A DNA stretch of 56,196 nucleotides from Acidobacteriota bacterium (lineage in GTDB: Bacteria > Acidobacteriota > Terriglobia > Bryobacterales > Bryobacteraceae). Both the position numbers and the translations under genes were made by a program. The notes under the pieces are model-generated. The model did no database searches. It was not told the DNA's origin and saw nothing but the letters and a program-made list of their open reading frames with translations. The stretch covers positions 20,654 through 76,849 of the forward strand of contig JAPKZA010000215.1 in assembly GCA_026394015.1 (NCBI GenBank), written 5' to 3'. Below, one piece after another: positions 44,341 through 52,778 of the stretch (its first letter is position 1; every line of letters starts with the position of its first letter).

Positions 44341-44418
44341 TTACTGCAGCGAGCCGCGGAGCTTGTAAGCGCCAGCTTTCACGCTGGAGCGGAGGGGAAG
44401 GGCGATGGTCGTTTTCAT
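44341..44418 (-). CDS. 25-codon ORF upstream of the PhyH dioxygenase
   Basis: ATG 44418 is preceded seven bases upstream by AGGAGA, one of the best ribosome-binding sites in the window. The ORF encodes MKTTIALPLRSSVKAGAYKL then RGSLQ and stop. It has no Cys and a net positive charge. It sits between the stop of the HEAT/membrane gene and the PhyH gene, same strand. It could be a small protein, a leader peptide or a peptide substrate of the dioxygenase. I recall short acidobacterial ORFs with a similar VKAG core but cannot confirm this. Function unknown. Confidence 0.5.
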   Translation of the reverse strand: MKTTIALPLRSSVKAGAYKLRGSLQ

Positions 44419-44508
44419 GATGATTTCTCCTGTTTTCTGTGGGGCGGAATGTCTTTCCGCTCGCAATAGACTCAGCGCAAGACGGGGGGAGATTTGATCA
44501 TCGACCAA

Positions 44509-45714
44509 TCAAAACAGTTTCGAGTGGGCTAAGTTCCGCATGACCCCGGCGACGCCTAAGCCGACGCCGACCAGGCGCAGGGCGGGATGGAACCATCCAC
44601 CGCTAGCGAGTTCGACTTGCTGCCACCAGGCGAACTCGCCGGCAATCGCGGGGAGTAGGATGCAAAACAACGTAGCGACGAGGGCGAGTAAAACGCCGCC
44701 CAAGTCGACTCCGCCGCCGAGCGCGGGCAAGCCGGCCCGGACAAGCATGATGCCAACCGCTAAACCGAGGCTAGTGGAGAAATAGCTACTGATATCGGCG
44801 AAGAGGTAGAGTCGTTCCGGGGCGGCAAAGCCCCAGGCAAAGGCGGGGTAGGCAAGTTCGAAAGCAAAGAAACTGAGCCACGCCCAGAGGCGCTGGCGGG
44901 GCGAATCACTCAGCGAAGGTAAGAAACTCCAGGAGAAGTAGATCAGGAAGGCCCAGGAGAGATAGACGCCGTTGAGCCACTTTCGGTCGAGCCAGCCGCT
45001 CGAGTTGGGCATCGATAACAAAAGCAGATGGCTGACCACGGGCGCCGCGCAGAGGAGGAGACAGAAAACTCCGAACAGGATCCACTCCGGCCAACCGACG
45101 TCCGAAGTAGGGTTCCTTGCCGCGGGGGAAGGTTCGAAGCGGCCCGAGCGCGGGGCGGTGGGCGAGGCGGCGGGAGGAGGAGGGCCAAGCTGAGTGATCG
45201 AGAGATCGGCCCGTTTCGAGATTTTGCCGAGACTACCGACTGCGATCGCATCGTTTTTCGAGGCAGCGCGCAAGGCTCGCCAACCCGCCGGACCAGTGCC
45301 CTTCCCCAACGCTTCGGCGGCGCGCCAGCGCTGTTCGGGTGTCCCGGCGGATAGGGCATGGACCAATGCTCCCTCCCGCTGTTCGACCGGGTAGAGCAGG
45401 AGCGTGGCAATCCAGCGGGTGGGTTCGAGCCAATCGTTTCCGGCGTTGGTGGCGAGGTCGGCCAGGCCGGCGGGGCAGCGGTCTCCGGCGACCGCGAGGA
45501 GATAGCGGAGGCGGAGGCGGTAGGCGGGGTTGGGATATTGCGGCAGCAGCGCGGCGAAGCCGGCGGCGCCTAGTTTTTCGGTGAGGGCCGGGGCAGCCGC
45601 GTCCAGGACCCGTTCCGGCCCACGAAGCGCGAGTTTCAGCAGGACGGCGAAATCCATGCGCCGCGCCGCGTCACAGTCGCCTTCCAGAATCAGGTTGTCG
45701 AGATCTTCGGCCAT
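44509..45714 (-). CDS. HEAT-like repeat protein with C-terminal membrane domain
   Basis: I choose ATG 45714 (MAEDLDNLILEGDCDAARRM, 401 residues); the open frame reaches 45864 but would overlap the divergent gene. The N-terminal 200 residues are helical repeats of HEAT type (YRLRLRYLLAVAG, EQRWRAAEALGKG). A Pro/Ser-rich linker and five to six transmembrane segments follow (ILFGVFCLLLCAAPVVSHLL, VYLSWAFLIYFSWSFL, LLALVATLFCILLPA). No catalytic motif is seen. It is divergent from the gene at 45785. Likely a membrane protein with a cytosolic interaction domain; not recognised further. Confidence 0.75.
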   Translation of the reverse strand: MAEDLDNLILEGDCDAARRMDFAVLLKLALRGPERVLDAAAPALTEKLGAAGFAALLPQYPNPAYRLRLRYLLAVAGDRCPAGLADLATNAGNDWLEPTRWIATLLLYPVEQREGALVHALSAGTPEQRWRAAEALGKGTGPAGWRALRAASKNDAIAVGSLGKISKRADLSITQLGPPPPAASPTAPRSGRFEPSPAARNPTSDVGWPEWILFGVFCLLLCAAPVVSHLLLLSMPNSSGWLDRKWLNGVYLSWAFLIYFSWSFLPSLSDSPRQRLWAWLSFFAFELAYPAFAWGFAAPERLYLFADISSYFSTSLGLAVGIMLVRAGLPALGGGVDLGGVLLALVATLFCILLPAIAGEFAWWQQVELASGGWFHPALRLVGVGLGVAGVMRNLAHSKLF

Positions 45715-45784
45715 AAGCGAGCCAACTTTATTATCGGCCGTAGCCTCTTCGTCCGATAATCTATAAGGGCATTTCAGGAAAGCA

Positions 45785-46549
45785 ATGGGGACCCAACCAA
45801 ACGAAGAGCCGAACCCGAACCAGAACCCGAACTTGGCGGGGGTGATCCGATCGCCTTGCGGCAAGTGGCAGGTGGAATGGTGGGAGAGTTCGGTTTTCGT
45901 CGATAGCTACAACTCGGTGCCGGTGGCGGTGATGGTGATCAAGGACTGTATAACTGGCGCGCAGGTGGCCGGGTCCGGCGACCTGCGCGATGCATCGATC
46001 GAGCCGATTCGATTTTTGGGGCCGCGACGGATGTTGGTGTATAGCAGAGAAGAAAAGAGCTACTTCGACCTCTGTTTCCCGAGTGGGGATTTGTACCGTT
46101 TGTCCCGCGCAGAAGATGCCCGAGACGACTATGCGGCGATTGTTTTGACGGCCGCGCCGCAGGGGCGCTGGGTGGTGGTGGGGTTGTTTGGGCCGTGCGC
46201 CCTGTTTTGCTTGCTGGCGGCGGGAGCGATGATCTACGACAGGTCGGTGGGTGCGGCGGTGGGGGCGCTTTGGATCGGGGTGGCGTTTGCGACGCTCGCG
46301 GCTTGGCTGGCGACGGAGCATCATCAACAGGTATTCGATCCGACGCGGGGAGAGATTACCGTGAGTACTCGGAGTTGGCTTTACAAGAGCGAAACACGGT
46401 ACGGGGTAGCGGATTTCGCCGGCATCGAACGGCGGCGGCGAGGCGGGAACGAGCGAGTGGTACTGATCGGCAAGCGGGAGCTCGTTCTGCTCAACGATAC
46501 GAAAACGGCAGCGATTTCGGTGGCAATGAATTTGGGTTTTAGCCGATGA
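45785..46549 (+). CDS. Hypothetical protein with two central membrane segments
   Basis: The 254-residue protein has an Asn/Pro/Glu-rich N-terminus (TQPNEEPNPNQNPN) and a soluble beta-rich domain of about 110 residues (SPCGKWQVEWWESSVFVDSY and on to SGDLYRLSRAED). Two transmembrane helices follow (WVVVGLFGPCALFCLLAAGA; GAAVGALWIGVAFATLAAWL), then a C-terminal strand-rich tail (ITVSTRSWLY...GKRELVLLND). The first domain resembles tail-side beta-sheet domains of membrane sensor proteins only superficially. Its stop overlaps the next gene start (ATGA, 46546-46549), so the two are coupled. No family recognised. Confidence 0.7.
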   Translation: MGTQPNEEPNPNQNPNLAGVIRSPCGKWQVEWWESSVFVDSYNSVPVAVMVIKDCITGAQVAGSGDLRDASIEPIRFLGPRRMLVYSREEKSYFDLCFPSGDLYRLSRAEDARDDYAAIVLTAAPQGRWVVVGLFGPCALFCLLAAGAMIYDRSVGAAVGALWIGVAFATLAAWLATEHHQQVFDPTRGEITVSTRSWLYKSETRYGVADFAGIERRRRGGNERVVLIGKRELVLLNDTKTAAISVAMNLGFSR

Positions 46550-46929
46550 TAGTGAGAAGGAGGGTTTCGACCTTGGATAGAAGAGATTTTTTGGTACTGG
46601 GTAGCGCGTTAGGTTTAGCGCCTGCAACCTTGCTCGCGGGCGAGCAGGATTTTTGGTTAGTGAACCGGACTGGCTTCACCATTGACGAGGTACAGATCAC
46701 GCCGCACAACTCGAAAGATTGGGGCGATGACATTCTGGGCGAGGGCACCTTGGAGGATGGGAAGAAGGTCGAGATCGTTTTCAAGCGGAAGGAGAAGGCC
46801 AAGGTTTGGGATCTTCGCGTGGAAGACGAAGACGGGGAAGAATACATCTGGTACGACCTCAATCTGCTCGAGATCAGCGAAGTGACCTTGTTTTACAAGA
46901 AGGGTAAGGCGACGGCAACATTTAAGTAG
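46546..46929 (+). CDS. Small Tat-type exported beta-sandwich protein
   Basis: The 127-residue protein begins with a twin-arginine-like signal (DRRDFLVLGSALGLAPATLL). The mature part of about 95 residues is a compact beta fold: FWLVNRTGFTIDEVQITPHN, DDILGEGTLEDGKKVEIVFK, then a VWDLRVEDEDGEEYIWYDLN segment and EVTLFYKKGKATA. Similar small proteins are common in bacteria and are sometimes misnamed argininosuccinate lyase in databases. No active site is evident. It is translationally coupled to the membrane protein upstream and followed 11 bases later by the CbrC-type gene, whose Shine-Dalgarno (AGGAGG) overlaps this stop codon. Confidence 0.8.
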   Translation: MIVRRRVSTLDRRDFLVLGSALGLAPATLLAGEQDFWLVNRTGFTIDEVQITPHNSKDWGDDILGEGTLEDGKKVEIVFKRKEKAKVWDLRVEDEDGEEYIWYDLNLLEISEVTLFYKKGKATATFK

Positions 46930-46940
46930 GAGGCCAGTGG

Positions 46941-47486
46941 ATGGATCTGCCGATCACAAAGTATCATCCGGACCCGATGGCGACCGGGAGCGTGGAGGCT
47001 AATCCAGACCAGCCGTGCCTTTGCTGCAACCGGATCCGTGGGTATGTTTACACGGGTCCGGCGTATTCGGAGAAGTTTCATTACCTCTCCGGATGTTTGT
47101 GCCCGTGGTGCGTGGCGGATGGTTCGGCGGCGAAAACGTTTGGGGCAGAGTTTACCGACACCGGGACGCTAGACGATGTTCCGAAGGCCGTCTTGGACGA
47201 GTTGGCCAAGCGCACTCCAGGGTTTATAGCTTGGCAGCAGGAGCGATGGCTTTGCTGCTGCGATGATGCGGCGGCGTATTTGGGCCGGGCCGGGTTTGCC
47301 GAATTGACGGGAGAGTTCGCTTTGGCGCGGCCGGCGGTGGAACGATGGCTGCGCGAGGAGTACGGGTTGGCGGGTGCGGAGGTGGGCCGCACGATCGCGG
47401 ATATGGGAAAAGACAGGGAACCGACGACGTACGTGTTTCGCTGTCTTCACTGCGAGACCTATTTGGCCTATAGCGACGAGGCTTAG
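46941..47486 (+). CDS. CbrC family (UPF0167) protein
   Basis: The 181-residue cytoplasmic protein has the CbrC layout: KYHPDPMATGSVEA, two zinc-type cysteine pairs (CLCCN and CLCPWC), a GFIAWQQERWLCCCDDAAAYLG segment, and a late CxxC (RCLHCETYLAYSDEA). E. coli CbrC is linked to colicin E2 tolerance under the CreBC system; the molecular role is unknown and may not carry over. The ribosome-binding site overlaps the preceding stop, making a three-gene plus-strand unit from 45785. Confidence 0.88.
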   Translation: MDLPITKYHPDPMATGSVEANPDQPCLCCNRIRGYVYTGPAYSEKFHYLSGCLCPWCVADGSAAKTFGAEFTDTGTLDDVPKAVLDELAKRTPGFIAWQQERWLCCCDDAAAYLGRAGFAELTGEFALARPAVERWLREEYGLAGAEVGRTIADMGKDREPTTYVFRCLHCETYLAYSDEA

Positions 47487-47568
47487 GCCGGGAATCCCCG
47501 GTTACGAAACGCTAGCTTCGGTAACACTTCGATGGGTCGCCTCTTCTTTCCTTCTAGGAGATCGAACC

Positions 47569-47751
47569 ATGAATGCAAACGAAACGAAGTGCGCTCATCC
47601 GAGCTGTGGATGCCACGCTGTGAAGGACAGTGCTTTCTGCAGCACATTTTGCCAAGGTCAAGGCGAGACTGCGGATATCTTATGTGGCTGCGGCCATATG
47701 GGGTGTTCGGGAGCCACACACCGTGGACCTGAAGTTACTCCGGTAACGTAA
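47569..47751 (+). CDS. Bacterial metallothionein-like protein
   Basis: The 60-residue protein from ATG 47569 (AGGAGA ribosome-binding site) has nine cysteines and three histidines in the bacterial metallothionein pattern: CAHPSCGCHAV, AFCSTFCQGQ, ILCGCGHMGCSG. The family (SmtA/BmtA-like) binds zinc or cadmium in the cytoplasm. An in-frame extension upstream to 47374 overlaps the CbrC gene and is not credible. It stands 80 bases after the CbrC gene and may be expressed on its own; I see no clear ArsR/SmtB-type inverted repeat in the gap. Confidence 0.88.
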   Translation: MNANETKCAHPSCGCHAVKDSAFCSTFCQGQGETADILCGCGHMGCSGATHRGPEVTPVT

Positions 47752-47837
47752 ATAAAGCCGCGTCCGGATTTCAGTCAGGCGCTTCCAGGCTTCGTTTCCC
47801 CGGATTCGGTGAAGCATGGAAGCGGAAAGGTTTGGAG

Positions 47838-48101
47838 CTAGGCGATGGAGGCGGCGTCGATGGAGGCGATGCGGACCGAGATCTTTGAAGATTGCTGGCT
47901 GCGGCCTTCGACGAAGTGGGCGCTGATGGCGGTGACGACCATGGGGATAGCTTGGCCCTTGACGTTCAGCGTAACGCCTTTCTTGGTCTGGAGGCTGGCC
48001 TGGAGGACGCCGAGGATGGCGTCGGCCTCGGTGGTGGCTTGGGCGGCGGCGACGCTGGCGAAGCCGGCGGTGAGGGCGAGGAGGGAGAGTCTTCTGTTCA
48101 T
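47838..48101 (-). CDS. Small secreted protein, paralogue A
   Basis: The 87-residue protein has a signal peptide (MNRRLSLLALTAGFASVAAA). The mature part of about 66 residues contains ILGVLQASLQTKKGVTLNVK, then GQAIPMVVTAISAHFVEGRS and SSKISVRIASIDAASIA at the C-terminus. It is a paralogue of the protein at 48457-48723, with the core KKGVTL.(V/I)KGQ and HFVEGRSQQSSKI conserved and 32 identical bases in a row in the middle. No known family recognised. It is separated from its paralogue by the DUF2277 gene on the opposite strand. Confidence 0.72.
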   Translation of the reverse strand: MNRRLSLLALTAGFASVAAAQATTEADAILGVLQASLQTKKGVTLNVKGQAIPMVVTAISAHFVEGRSQQSSKISVRIASIDAASIA

Positions 48102-48167
48102 GTTGGTTTCCTTTAATGGGTGGTCACTCTGAAGGGCGCAGCGAGGGAGTAAAATCGATCACGAATT

Positions 48168-48434
48168 ATGTGTCGAAATATAAAGGTGTTGTTTCCGTTG
48201 GATCCGACGACGACGGACGAGGAGATACGGGCGGCGGCGTTACAGTTTGTGCGGAAGATTAGTGGGACGGTGAAGCCATCGAAAGTGAATGAAGGGGCGT
48301 TTGAGCGGGCGGTGGAAGAGGTGGCGGAGGCGGCAGGGCGGATGTTGCGAGCATTGGAGACGAAGGCCCCGGCGAGGACGCGGGAGGAGGAAGCGGAACG
48401 GGCGCGGGCGCGCTTTGCGGCGCGCCAGCGATAG
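48168..48434 (+). CDS. DUF2277 family protein
   Basis: The 88-residue cytoplasmic protein matches DUF2277 throughout: MCRNIKVLFPLDPTTTDEEI, AALQFVRKISGTVKPSKVNE, then the AFERAVEEVAEAAGRML segment and a basic helical tail (REEEAERARARFAARQR). It is small and helical; relatives are widespread in soil bacteria. The function is unknown. It lies between two paralogous small secreted protein genes on the opposite strand, so it has no same-strand partner. Confidence 0.9.
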   Translation: MCRNIKVLFPLDPTTTDEEIRAAALQFVRKISGTVKPSKVNEGAFERAVEEVAEAAGRMLRALETKAPARTREEEAERARARFAARQR

Positions 48435-48456
48435 GGAAAGGTCGGGAGGGTTGGAG

Positions 48457-48723
48457 TTAGGCCATCGCGACGGCGTCGATAGAATCGAGCCGGACGACGA
48501 TTTTCGAAGATTGCTGGCTGCGGCCTTCGACGAAGTGATCGCCGATGGCGGTAACGAGCATAGCGACAGTCTGGCCCTTGATGTGAAGGGTGACTCCTTT
48601 CTTGGCCTCCATGCTGGCGCGGAGGAGATTGAGGATCCAGTCGCCGCTAGGGTTCGGCTGGGCGGAGGAGAGGCTGGCGGTGAGGCCGGCGGCGAGGGAG
48701 ACAAGGGAGAGTCTGCGTGTCAT
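48457..48723 (-). CDS. Small secreted protein, paralogue B
   Basis: ATG 48723 gives an 88-residue product with a signal peptide (MTRRLSLVSLAAGLTASLSS); a GTG at 48738 is an alternative. The mature part has WILNLLRASMEAKKGVTLHI, GQTVAMLVTAIGDHFVEGRS and SSKIVVRLDSIDAVAMA. It is the paralogue of the protein at 47838-48101, about half identical. Both end in Ile-Asp-Ala-x-x-x-Ala. The function is unknown; size, export and the repeated hydrophobic and Ser-rich segment suggest a small envelope protein. Confidence 0.72.
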   Translation of the reverse strand: MTRRLSLVSLAAGLTASLSSAQPNPSGDWILNLLRASMEAKKGVTLHIKGQTVAMLVTAIGDHFVEGRSQQSSKIVVRLDSIDAVAMA

Positions 48724-48789
48724 TTTTGGGGTTCTCACTGAGTAAGGCGTAGGGCGGGGAGCGTTTCGATCACAACCGACGGCTTACAT

Positions 48790-49506
48790 TCACGGTTTGA
48801 TCGGGAGAGAGCGGATTTTGATATCGCGGAAAGCGACGACGCCGTCGTGGATTTGGAGGGCGATGGGGGAGAGGCGGCGGGCCTGGCGGCGGAGGGTGAC
48901 TTTGCTTTCAGCGCGTTGGCTGAGGGCGAAGGAGGCTTCGGCGGCGGGGGAATCGAGATCGACGTCGATGACCTTTTCGCCGTCGATCCAGTGTTCAATG
49001 TGGAGGCCGTGGGCGATGATGCGGGATTGGTGCCAGACGTTGGGGGCGGCGGGGGCGGTACGGCGGGGGGCGACGTAATCGTAGAGGGCGGCGCAAGAGT
49101 GGCGGGGGGTGGAAAGGGAGTCGGAATTGGTGAGGTCGTCGGTGATCTGGTATTCGAGGCCGGTGGGTTCGAGACGGGTTTTGTTGGCGATGGACTGGAT
49201 GCGGTATTTGACGCCGGAGTTGGCACCGGGGGAAGCGTGCCAGGAGAAGGCGAGTTCGAAGTCGGTGAACTCGCGTTGGGAGAGGAGGTAGACCTGTTTA
49301 CCTTGGGTGGGGGTGGTGACGAGGGTGCCGTTGGAGACTGCCCAGGAGGGGGTAGGAGCGGGGGTTTCGTCCGCCCAGCGCCAGCCGGCGAGGGAGGTGC
49401 CGTTGAAGAGGAGTTGCCAGCCGGCTTGGGATTCGGCGAGGGAGAGGGAGTTGGGTTGAGCGGGGAGGAGAGGGGCGAGGGCTACCAGCAGGGTGACGAA
49501 GCGCAT
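48790..49506 (-). CDS. DUF1080 family protein (3-keto-disaccharide hydrolase-type)
   Basis: The 238-residue exported protein has a signal peptide (RFVTLLVALAPLLPAQ) and one concanavalin-like DUF1080 domain: WQLLFNGTSLAGWRW, then the WAVSNGTLVTTP segment, TDFELAFSWHASPGANSGVKYR, GLEYQITDD, NVWHQSRIIAHG and VVAFRDIKIRSLP. DUF1080 includes 3-keto-glucoside hydrolases and glycan-binding proteins; the exact activity here is not shown. It lies 19 bases after TonB receptor 4 on the same strand and may be transcribed with it, which suggests a carbohydrate uptake locus. Confidence 0.92.
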   Translation of the reverse strand: MRFVTLLVALAPLLPAQPNSLSLAESQAGWQLLFNGTSLAGWRWADETPAPTPSWAVSNGTLVTTPTQGKQVYLLSQREFTDFELAFSWHASPGANSGVKYRIQSIANKTRLEPTGLEYQITDDLTNSDSLSTPRHSCAALYDYVAPRRTAPAAPNVWHQSRIIAHGLHIEHWIDGEKVIDVDLDSPAAEASFALSQRAESKVTLRRQARRLSPIALQIHDGVVAFRDIKIRSLPIKP

Positions 49507-49525
49507 GCTGGTAGCCTAGCTGATT

Positions 49526-52500
49526 CTAGAAGCTGATGCGAGCGCCGATTTGGAGGATGCGCGGTTCAGCGGCGCTGGTGATGATGCCGAAGTTCGCCGG
49601 TGCGCTGACGTTGGCACCGGGGGCACCGAAGTTTGCCTTGTTCAACGCGTTGAAGAACTCGCCACGAAGGTTGAGTTTGATGCGCTCGCGAATCGGGAAG
49701 GTCTTCTGGATGGTGAGGTCGAGATTGATGGCCCCAGGCGCGCGGAGGAAGTTACGGGGAGAGTTGCCGTAAGTGCCGACCGAGTTGAAACTGGCTAAAG
49801 TCCGGTCAAAGTAAGTGTTGAGATAGTCGTTGCGGGGACGGTCCGAGGCGAGGGACGGGTTGCCGCGGACGTCAGCGCGGTCGAGACCGATGCCGGAGAA
49901 GGAGTTGTCGCGACCGGAGTTGAGGCCGAAGGGGAGCCCGGAGCGGATATCGAGGATATTGAGAAGACTCCAGCCGCCGAGGGCTTGGCGGAGAAAGAGG
50001 TTGGAGTTGCGGAGGCGCGGGAGGTCAAAGACGCCGGAGAGACGGAAGTTGTGCGGGATGTCGAAGTCGGAGAGGCCACGGTTGAAACGGCCGTCGGTGG
50101 GATGGGGGTTCGAGATTGTGAACTGGTTGTTGGCGCTTTCGTCGTCGATGGATTTCGACCAGGTATAGAAAGCGAGTAGAGAGAAGTTACGGCTGAAGCG
50201 TTTGTCGACAGTAAGTTGCAGTGAGTGATACTGCGAGTTACCGGTATCGACCATCTCTTTCATCGAAGCGAAGTACTGGCCGCGAGGGCGGCGGGCGTTG
50301 GTGTTGGCTACGGTGGCGGTGGGCGAGTAGATGGCCCAGTTGCGTTCGCGGAAGCTCTGGAGGTTGGTTCCTTTATTGCCGACGTAAGCGGCGCGCAGCA
50401 GGAAGTCGGCGCCGAGTTGGCGTTCAAGGGTTAAGTTCCAGGCTTGCGAGTAACCGACGCGCCAATCCTCTTTGAACCAGGCGAAGGGCATGGGGAACGA
50501 GAATGCCTGATTCTTGTCGTTGAGATCGACGGGAGCGAAGGGGGGGAAGGGGTTGCGGGTGCCGGAGGAGCCGTAGGGATCCTGCATGTCGACGCCGTTC
50601 AGCGTGAGGGTGGGCGAGAAGGGCGCGGATTCGACGAAGTTGTTATAAAGCCGGGGAAAGGGGCGGACGTAGAAGATGCCATAGCCGCCGCGAACGACCG
50701 TGGTGGCTTGGTTGGCAAACGGCTGCCAGGCGAAGCCGAAGCGGGGGGAGAAGTTATTGGTATCGTGCTTCTGGCCAGCCTTGTAGAAGCCGGGGTCGCC
50801 GGCGAAGATGGCGCCCGGCGGGGCGTTGACGAAGCGTTGCGAGCGAGTACCTTCACGGAAGCCGGAGACTTGATCGAGTTGATCATGCCAGGCGAAATAG
50901 GGGTCCCAGCGGAGGCCGAGATTGAGGGTAAGTTGTCGGGAGATGCGCCAGGTATCGTCGACGAAGAGGCTGATCTGCGAGCCGCGGGTTTGCTTGAATT
51001 TGCCAGCGGATTGGACGAAGGTGGAGGCGCGGCCGAGGAGGAGGTCCGAGATGCCGTTGCCCGAGAGTTGACCGGAGAAGGTGAAGTTGCCGCTTTGCTG
51101 GAACTTGGTGCTGGAATCGAAGGCGGTCCAAGGGGAGTATTCGGTGCCGAAATTCAGCGTGTGGCGGCCGCGGACCCAGGTGGTGACATTGTTGATTTCG
51201 ACGTTGCGGCGAATCCACTGGCCGGGAGGCGAGTTGGTGACGCTGCCCCAGCCGCCGAAGCCGGTGACGCCGAGTTCGAGTTGGCGGTCCGATTCCTGCG
51301 GTTCGTTATAGCGGATGGGTCCGAACTGGGACATCCAGAAAGTACTGCGACGGAGGTTGAAGGAGTCGAGCATGAGCCCGGAGACGATGACCGAGTTGAT
51401 GAGGTTGGGGCGGAGGGTCCAGGAATCCTGGAGTTTCCAATTGTTGGTGCGCTGGTCCTGACCGATGCGGACGGTGATCAGGGTGTTCGCGCCGTCCCAA
51501 CCGGGATCTTCGAATTGGTTGAAGAAACCGCTGCCGGAAAGGTGATGGGCACCGAGATTGTAGTCGAGTTTGCCGAGGTACTGGCGGGTATCGGAGCGGT
51601 CCGGACGGGCGTAGCGGAGAAGGCCGTTCGCGGCGGTGGAGGTAGGGACTTTGGCGAGGAGGTTGACGGCGATGGGCCGGAGGCTCGCGGCAGGGATGAT
51701 GTTGCCGGGGAAGGGGGTGTTGGCGTTGAGAGGATCGCGGATGAGGGTGCCGGGGAGGAGGGAGGAGAAGTTGCCGGCGCGGAAGGCGGCGTTGGGGACG
51801 GTCGCTTGGTTCGTGAAGCTTTCGTTACGAATGATCGTGTTTTGGAAGCTACCGAGAACGAAAAGTTTGTTCTTGAGGACGGGGCCGCCGAGGGTGGCGC
51901 CGAACTGATTGCGCTTGAGGTTGTCGGCTTGGGCGGCGAAGTAGTTGCGGGCGTTCATAGCGCCGTTGCGGGCGAAGTAGAAGACCGAGCCGTGAAACTC
52001 GTTCGAGCCGGAGCGGGTGGCGACGTTGACGACGGCGCCGGAGAAGTTGCCGTATTGGGCGGAGAAGTTGGAGGTTTGGACGGTGAATTCCTGGACGGCG
52101 TCAGGGTTGGGGTAGGCGGCGTTGAGGTTGGTGACGTTGTCCATGTGGGTGGCCCCGTCGAGGCGGTAGTTGACTTCGTTGCCGCGGGAGCCGTTGGCGG
52201 AGATGGCGATCGTGTCGGCGGAGTTGGCGTAGCCGGCGGTGGTAGTGGCGCTGCCGGTGACGACGCCGGGGACCACGCGGACGAGGTTAGCGGCGTTGCG
52301 GCCGTTGAGGGGGAGTTCCTGAATGTAGCGCTGTTGGATGGTTTGGGAGAGGGTGCCGGAGGTGGTGTTGACCATGAGGGCGTCGGCTTGCACGGTGACC
52401 GAGTCCGAGACGGCACCGACGGTGAGGCGAACGTTCAGGGTGCTGGTGGTGTTGACGTTCAGGCGGAGGCCGGTTTGGGAGAAATTGGAGAAGCCGGGGG

Positions 52501-52735
52501 CGGAGACCGAGACGGCGTAGACGCCGACGGGTACGGCGGAGAAGCTGTATTGGCCGTTGGAGGAAGCGGTTTGGGTGCGTTCCCAGCCGGTGTCGGGGCT
52601 TTTCAGCGTGATGGTGGCGCTGGGGACGAGGGCGTTGGCGGGGTCAGAGATTTGGCCGGAGAGGGAGGCGGTGGAGAGGCCTTGGGCGTTGAGGACGACC
52701 GAGGCGATAAGAGAGAGTGCCACAAAACGAAACAT
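49526..52735 (-). CDS. Oar-type TonB-dependent receptor 4 with carboxypeptidase-regulatory-like domain
   Basis: The 1069-residue outer-membrane receptor has a signal peptide (RFVALSLIASVVLNAQ) and a carboxypeptidase-regulatory-like domain (TASLSGQISDPANALVPSAT...NGQYSFSAVPVG). The plug includes ELPLNGRNAANLVRVVPGVV, EFTVQTSNFSAQYGNFSG and HGSVFYFARNGAMNARNYF; the barrel ends ISF. The NALVPSA and NGRNAANL wording belongs to a different subgroup from receptors 1-3. The DUF1080 gene follows on the same strand and the DUF6265 gene lies 43 bases upstream. Codons end mainly in C on the minus strand. Confidence 0.93.
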   Translation of the reverse strand: MFRFVALSLIASVVLNAQGLSTASLSGQISDPANALVPSATITLKSPDTGWERTQTASSNGQYSFSAVPVGVYAVSVSAPGFSNFSQTGLRLNVNTTSTLNVRLTVGAVSDSVTVQADALMVNTTSGTLSQTIQQRYIQELPLNGRNAANLVRVVPGVVTGSATTTAGYANSADTIAISANGSRGNEVNYRLDGATHMDNVTNLNAAYPNPDAVQEFTVQTSNFSAQYGNFSGAVVNVATRSGSNEFHGSVFYFARNGAMNARNYFAAQADNLKRNQFGATLGGPVLKNKLFVLGSFQNTIIRNESFTNQATVPNAAFRAGNFSSLLPGTLIRDPLNANTPFPGNIIPAASLRPIAVNLLAKVPTSTAANGLLRYARPDRSDTRQYLGKLDYNLGAHHLSGSGFFNQFEDPGWDGANTLITVRIGQDQRTNNWKLQDSWTLRPNLINSVIVSGLMLDSFNLRRSTFWMSQFGPIRYNEPQESDRQLELGVTGFGGWGSVTNSPPGQWIRRNVEINNVTTWVRGRHTLNFGTEYSPWTAFDSSTKFQQSGNFTFSGQLSGNGISDLLLGRASTFVQSAGKFKQTRGSQISLFVDDTWRISRQLTLNLGLRWDPYFAWHDQLDQVSGFREGTRSQRFVNAPPGAIFAGDPGFYKAGQKHDTNNFSPRFGFAWQPFANQATTVVRGGYGIFYVRPFPRLYNNFVESAPFSPTLTLNGVDMQDPYGSSGTRNPFPPFAPVDLNDKNQAFSFPMPFAWFKEDWRVGYSQAWNLTLERQLGADFLLRAAYVGNKGTNLQSFRERNWAIYSPTATVANTNARRPRGQYFASMKEMVDTGNSQYHSLQLTVDKRFSRNFSLLAFYTWSKSIDDESANNQFTISNPHPTDGRFNRGLSDFDIPHNFRLSGVFDLPRLRNSNLFLRQALGGWSLLNILDIRSGLPFGLNSGRDNSFSGIGLDRADVRGNPSLASDRPRNDYLNTYFDRTLASFNSVGTYGNSPRNFLRAPGAINLDLTIQKTFPIRERIKLNLRGEFFNALNKANFGAPGANVSAPANFGIITSAAEPRILQIGARISF

Positions 52736-52778
52736 TGCTTAACGCTACCGCTTTGGCGATGACGGGCGGATGACAGTT

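Noticed and set aside
50444-52762. Long plus-strand ORF (772 codons) opposite TonB receptor 4
   Set aside because: Antisense shadow of a high-GC gene; Gly/Val/Glu-rich, with no domain. The minus-strand receptor is unambiguous.
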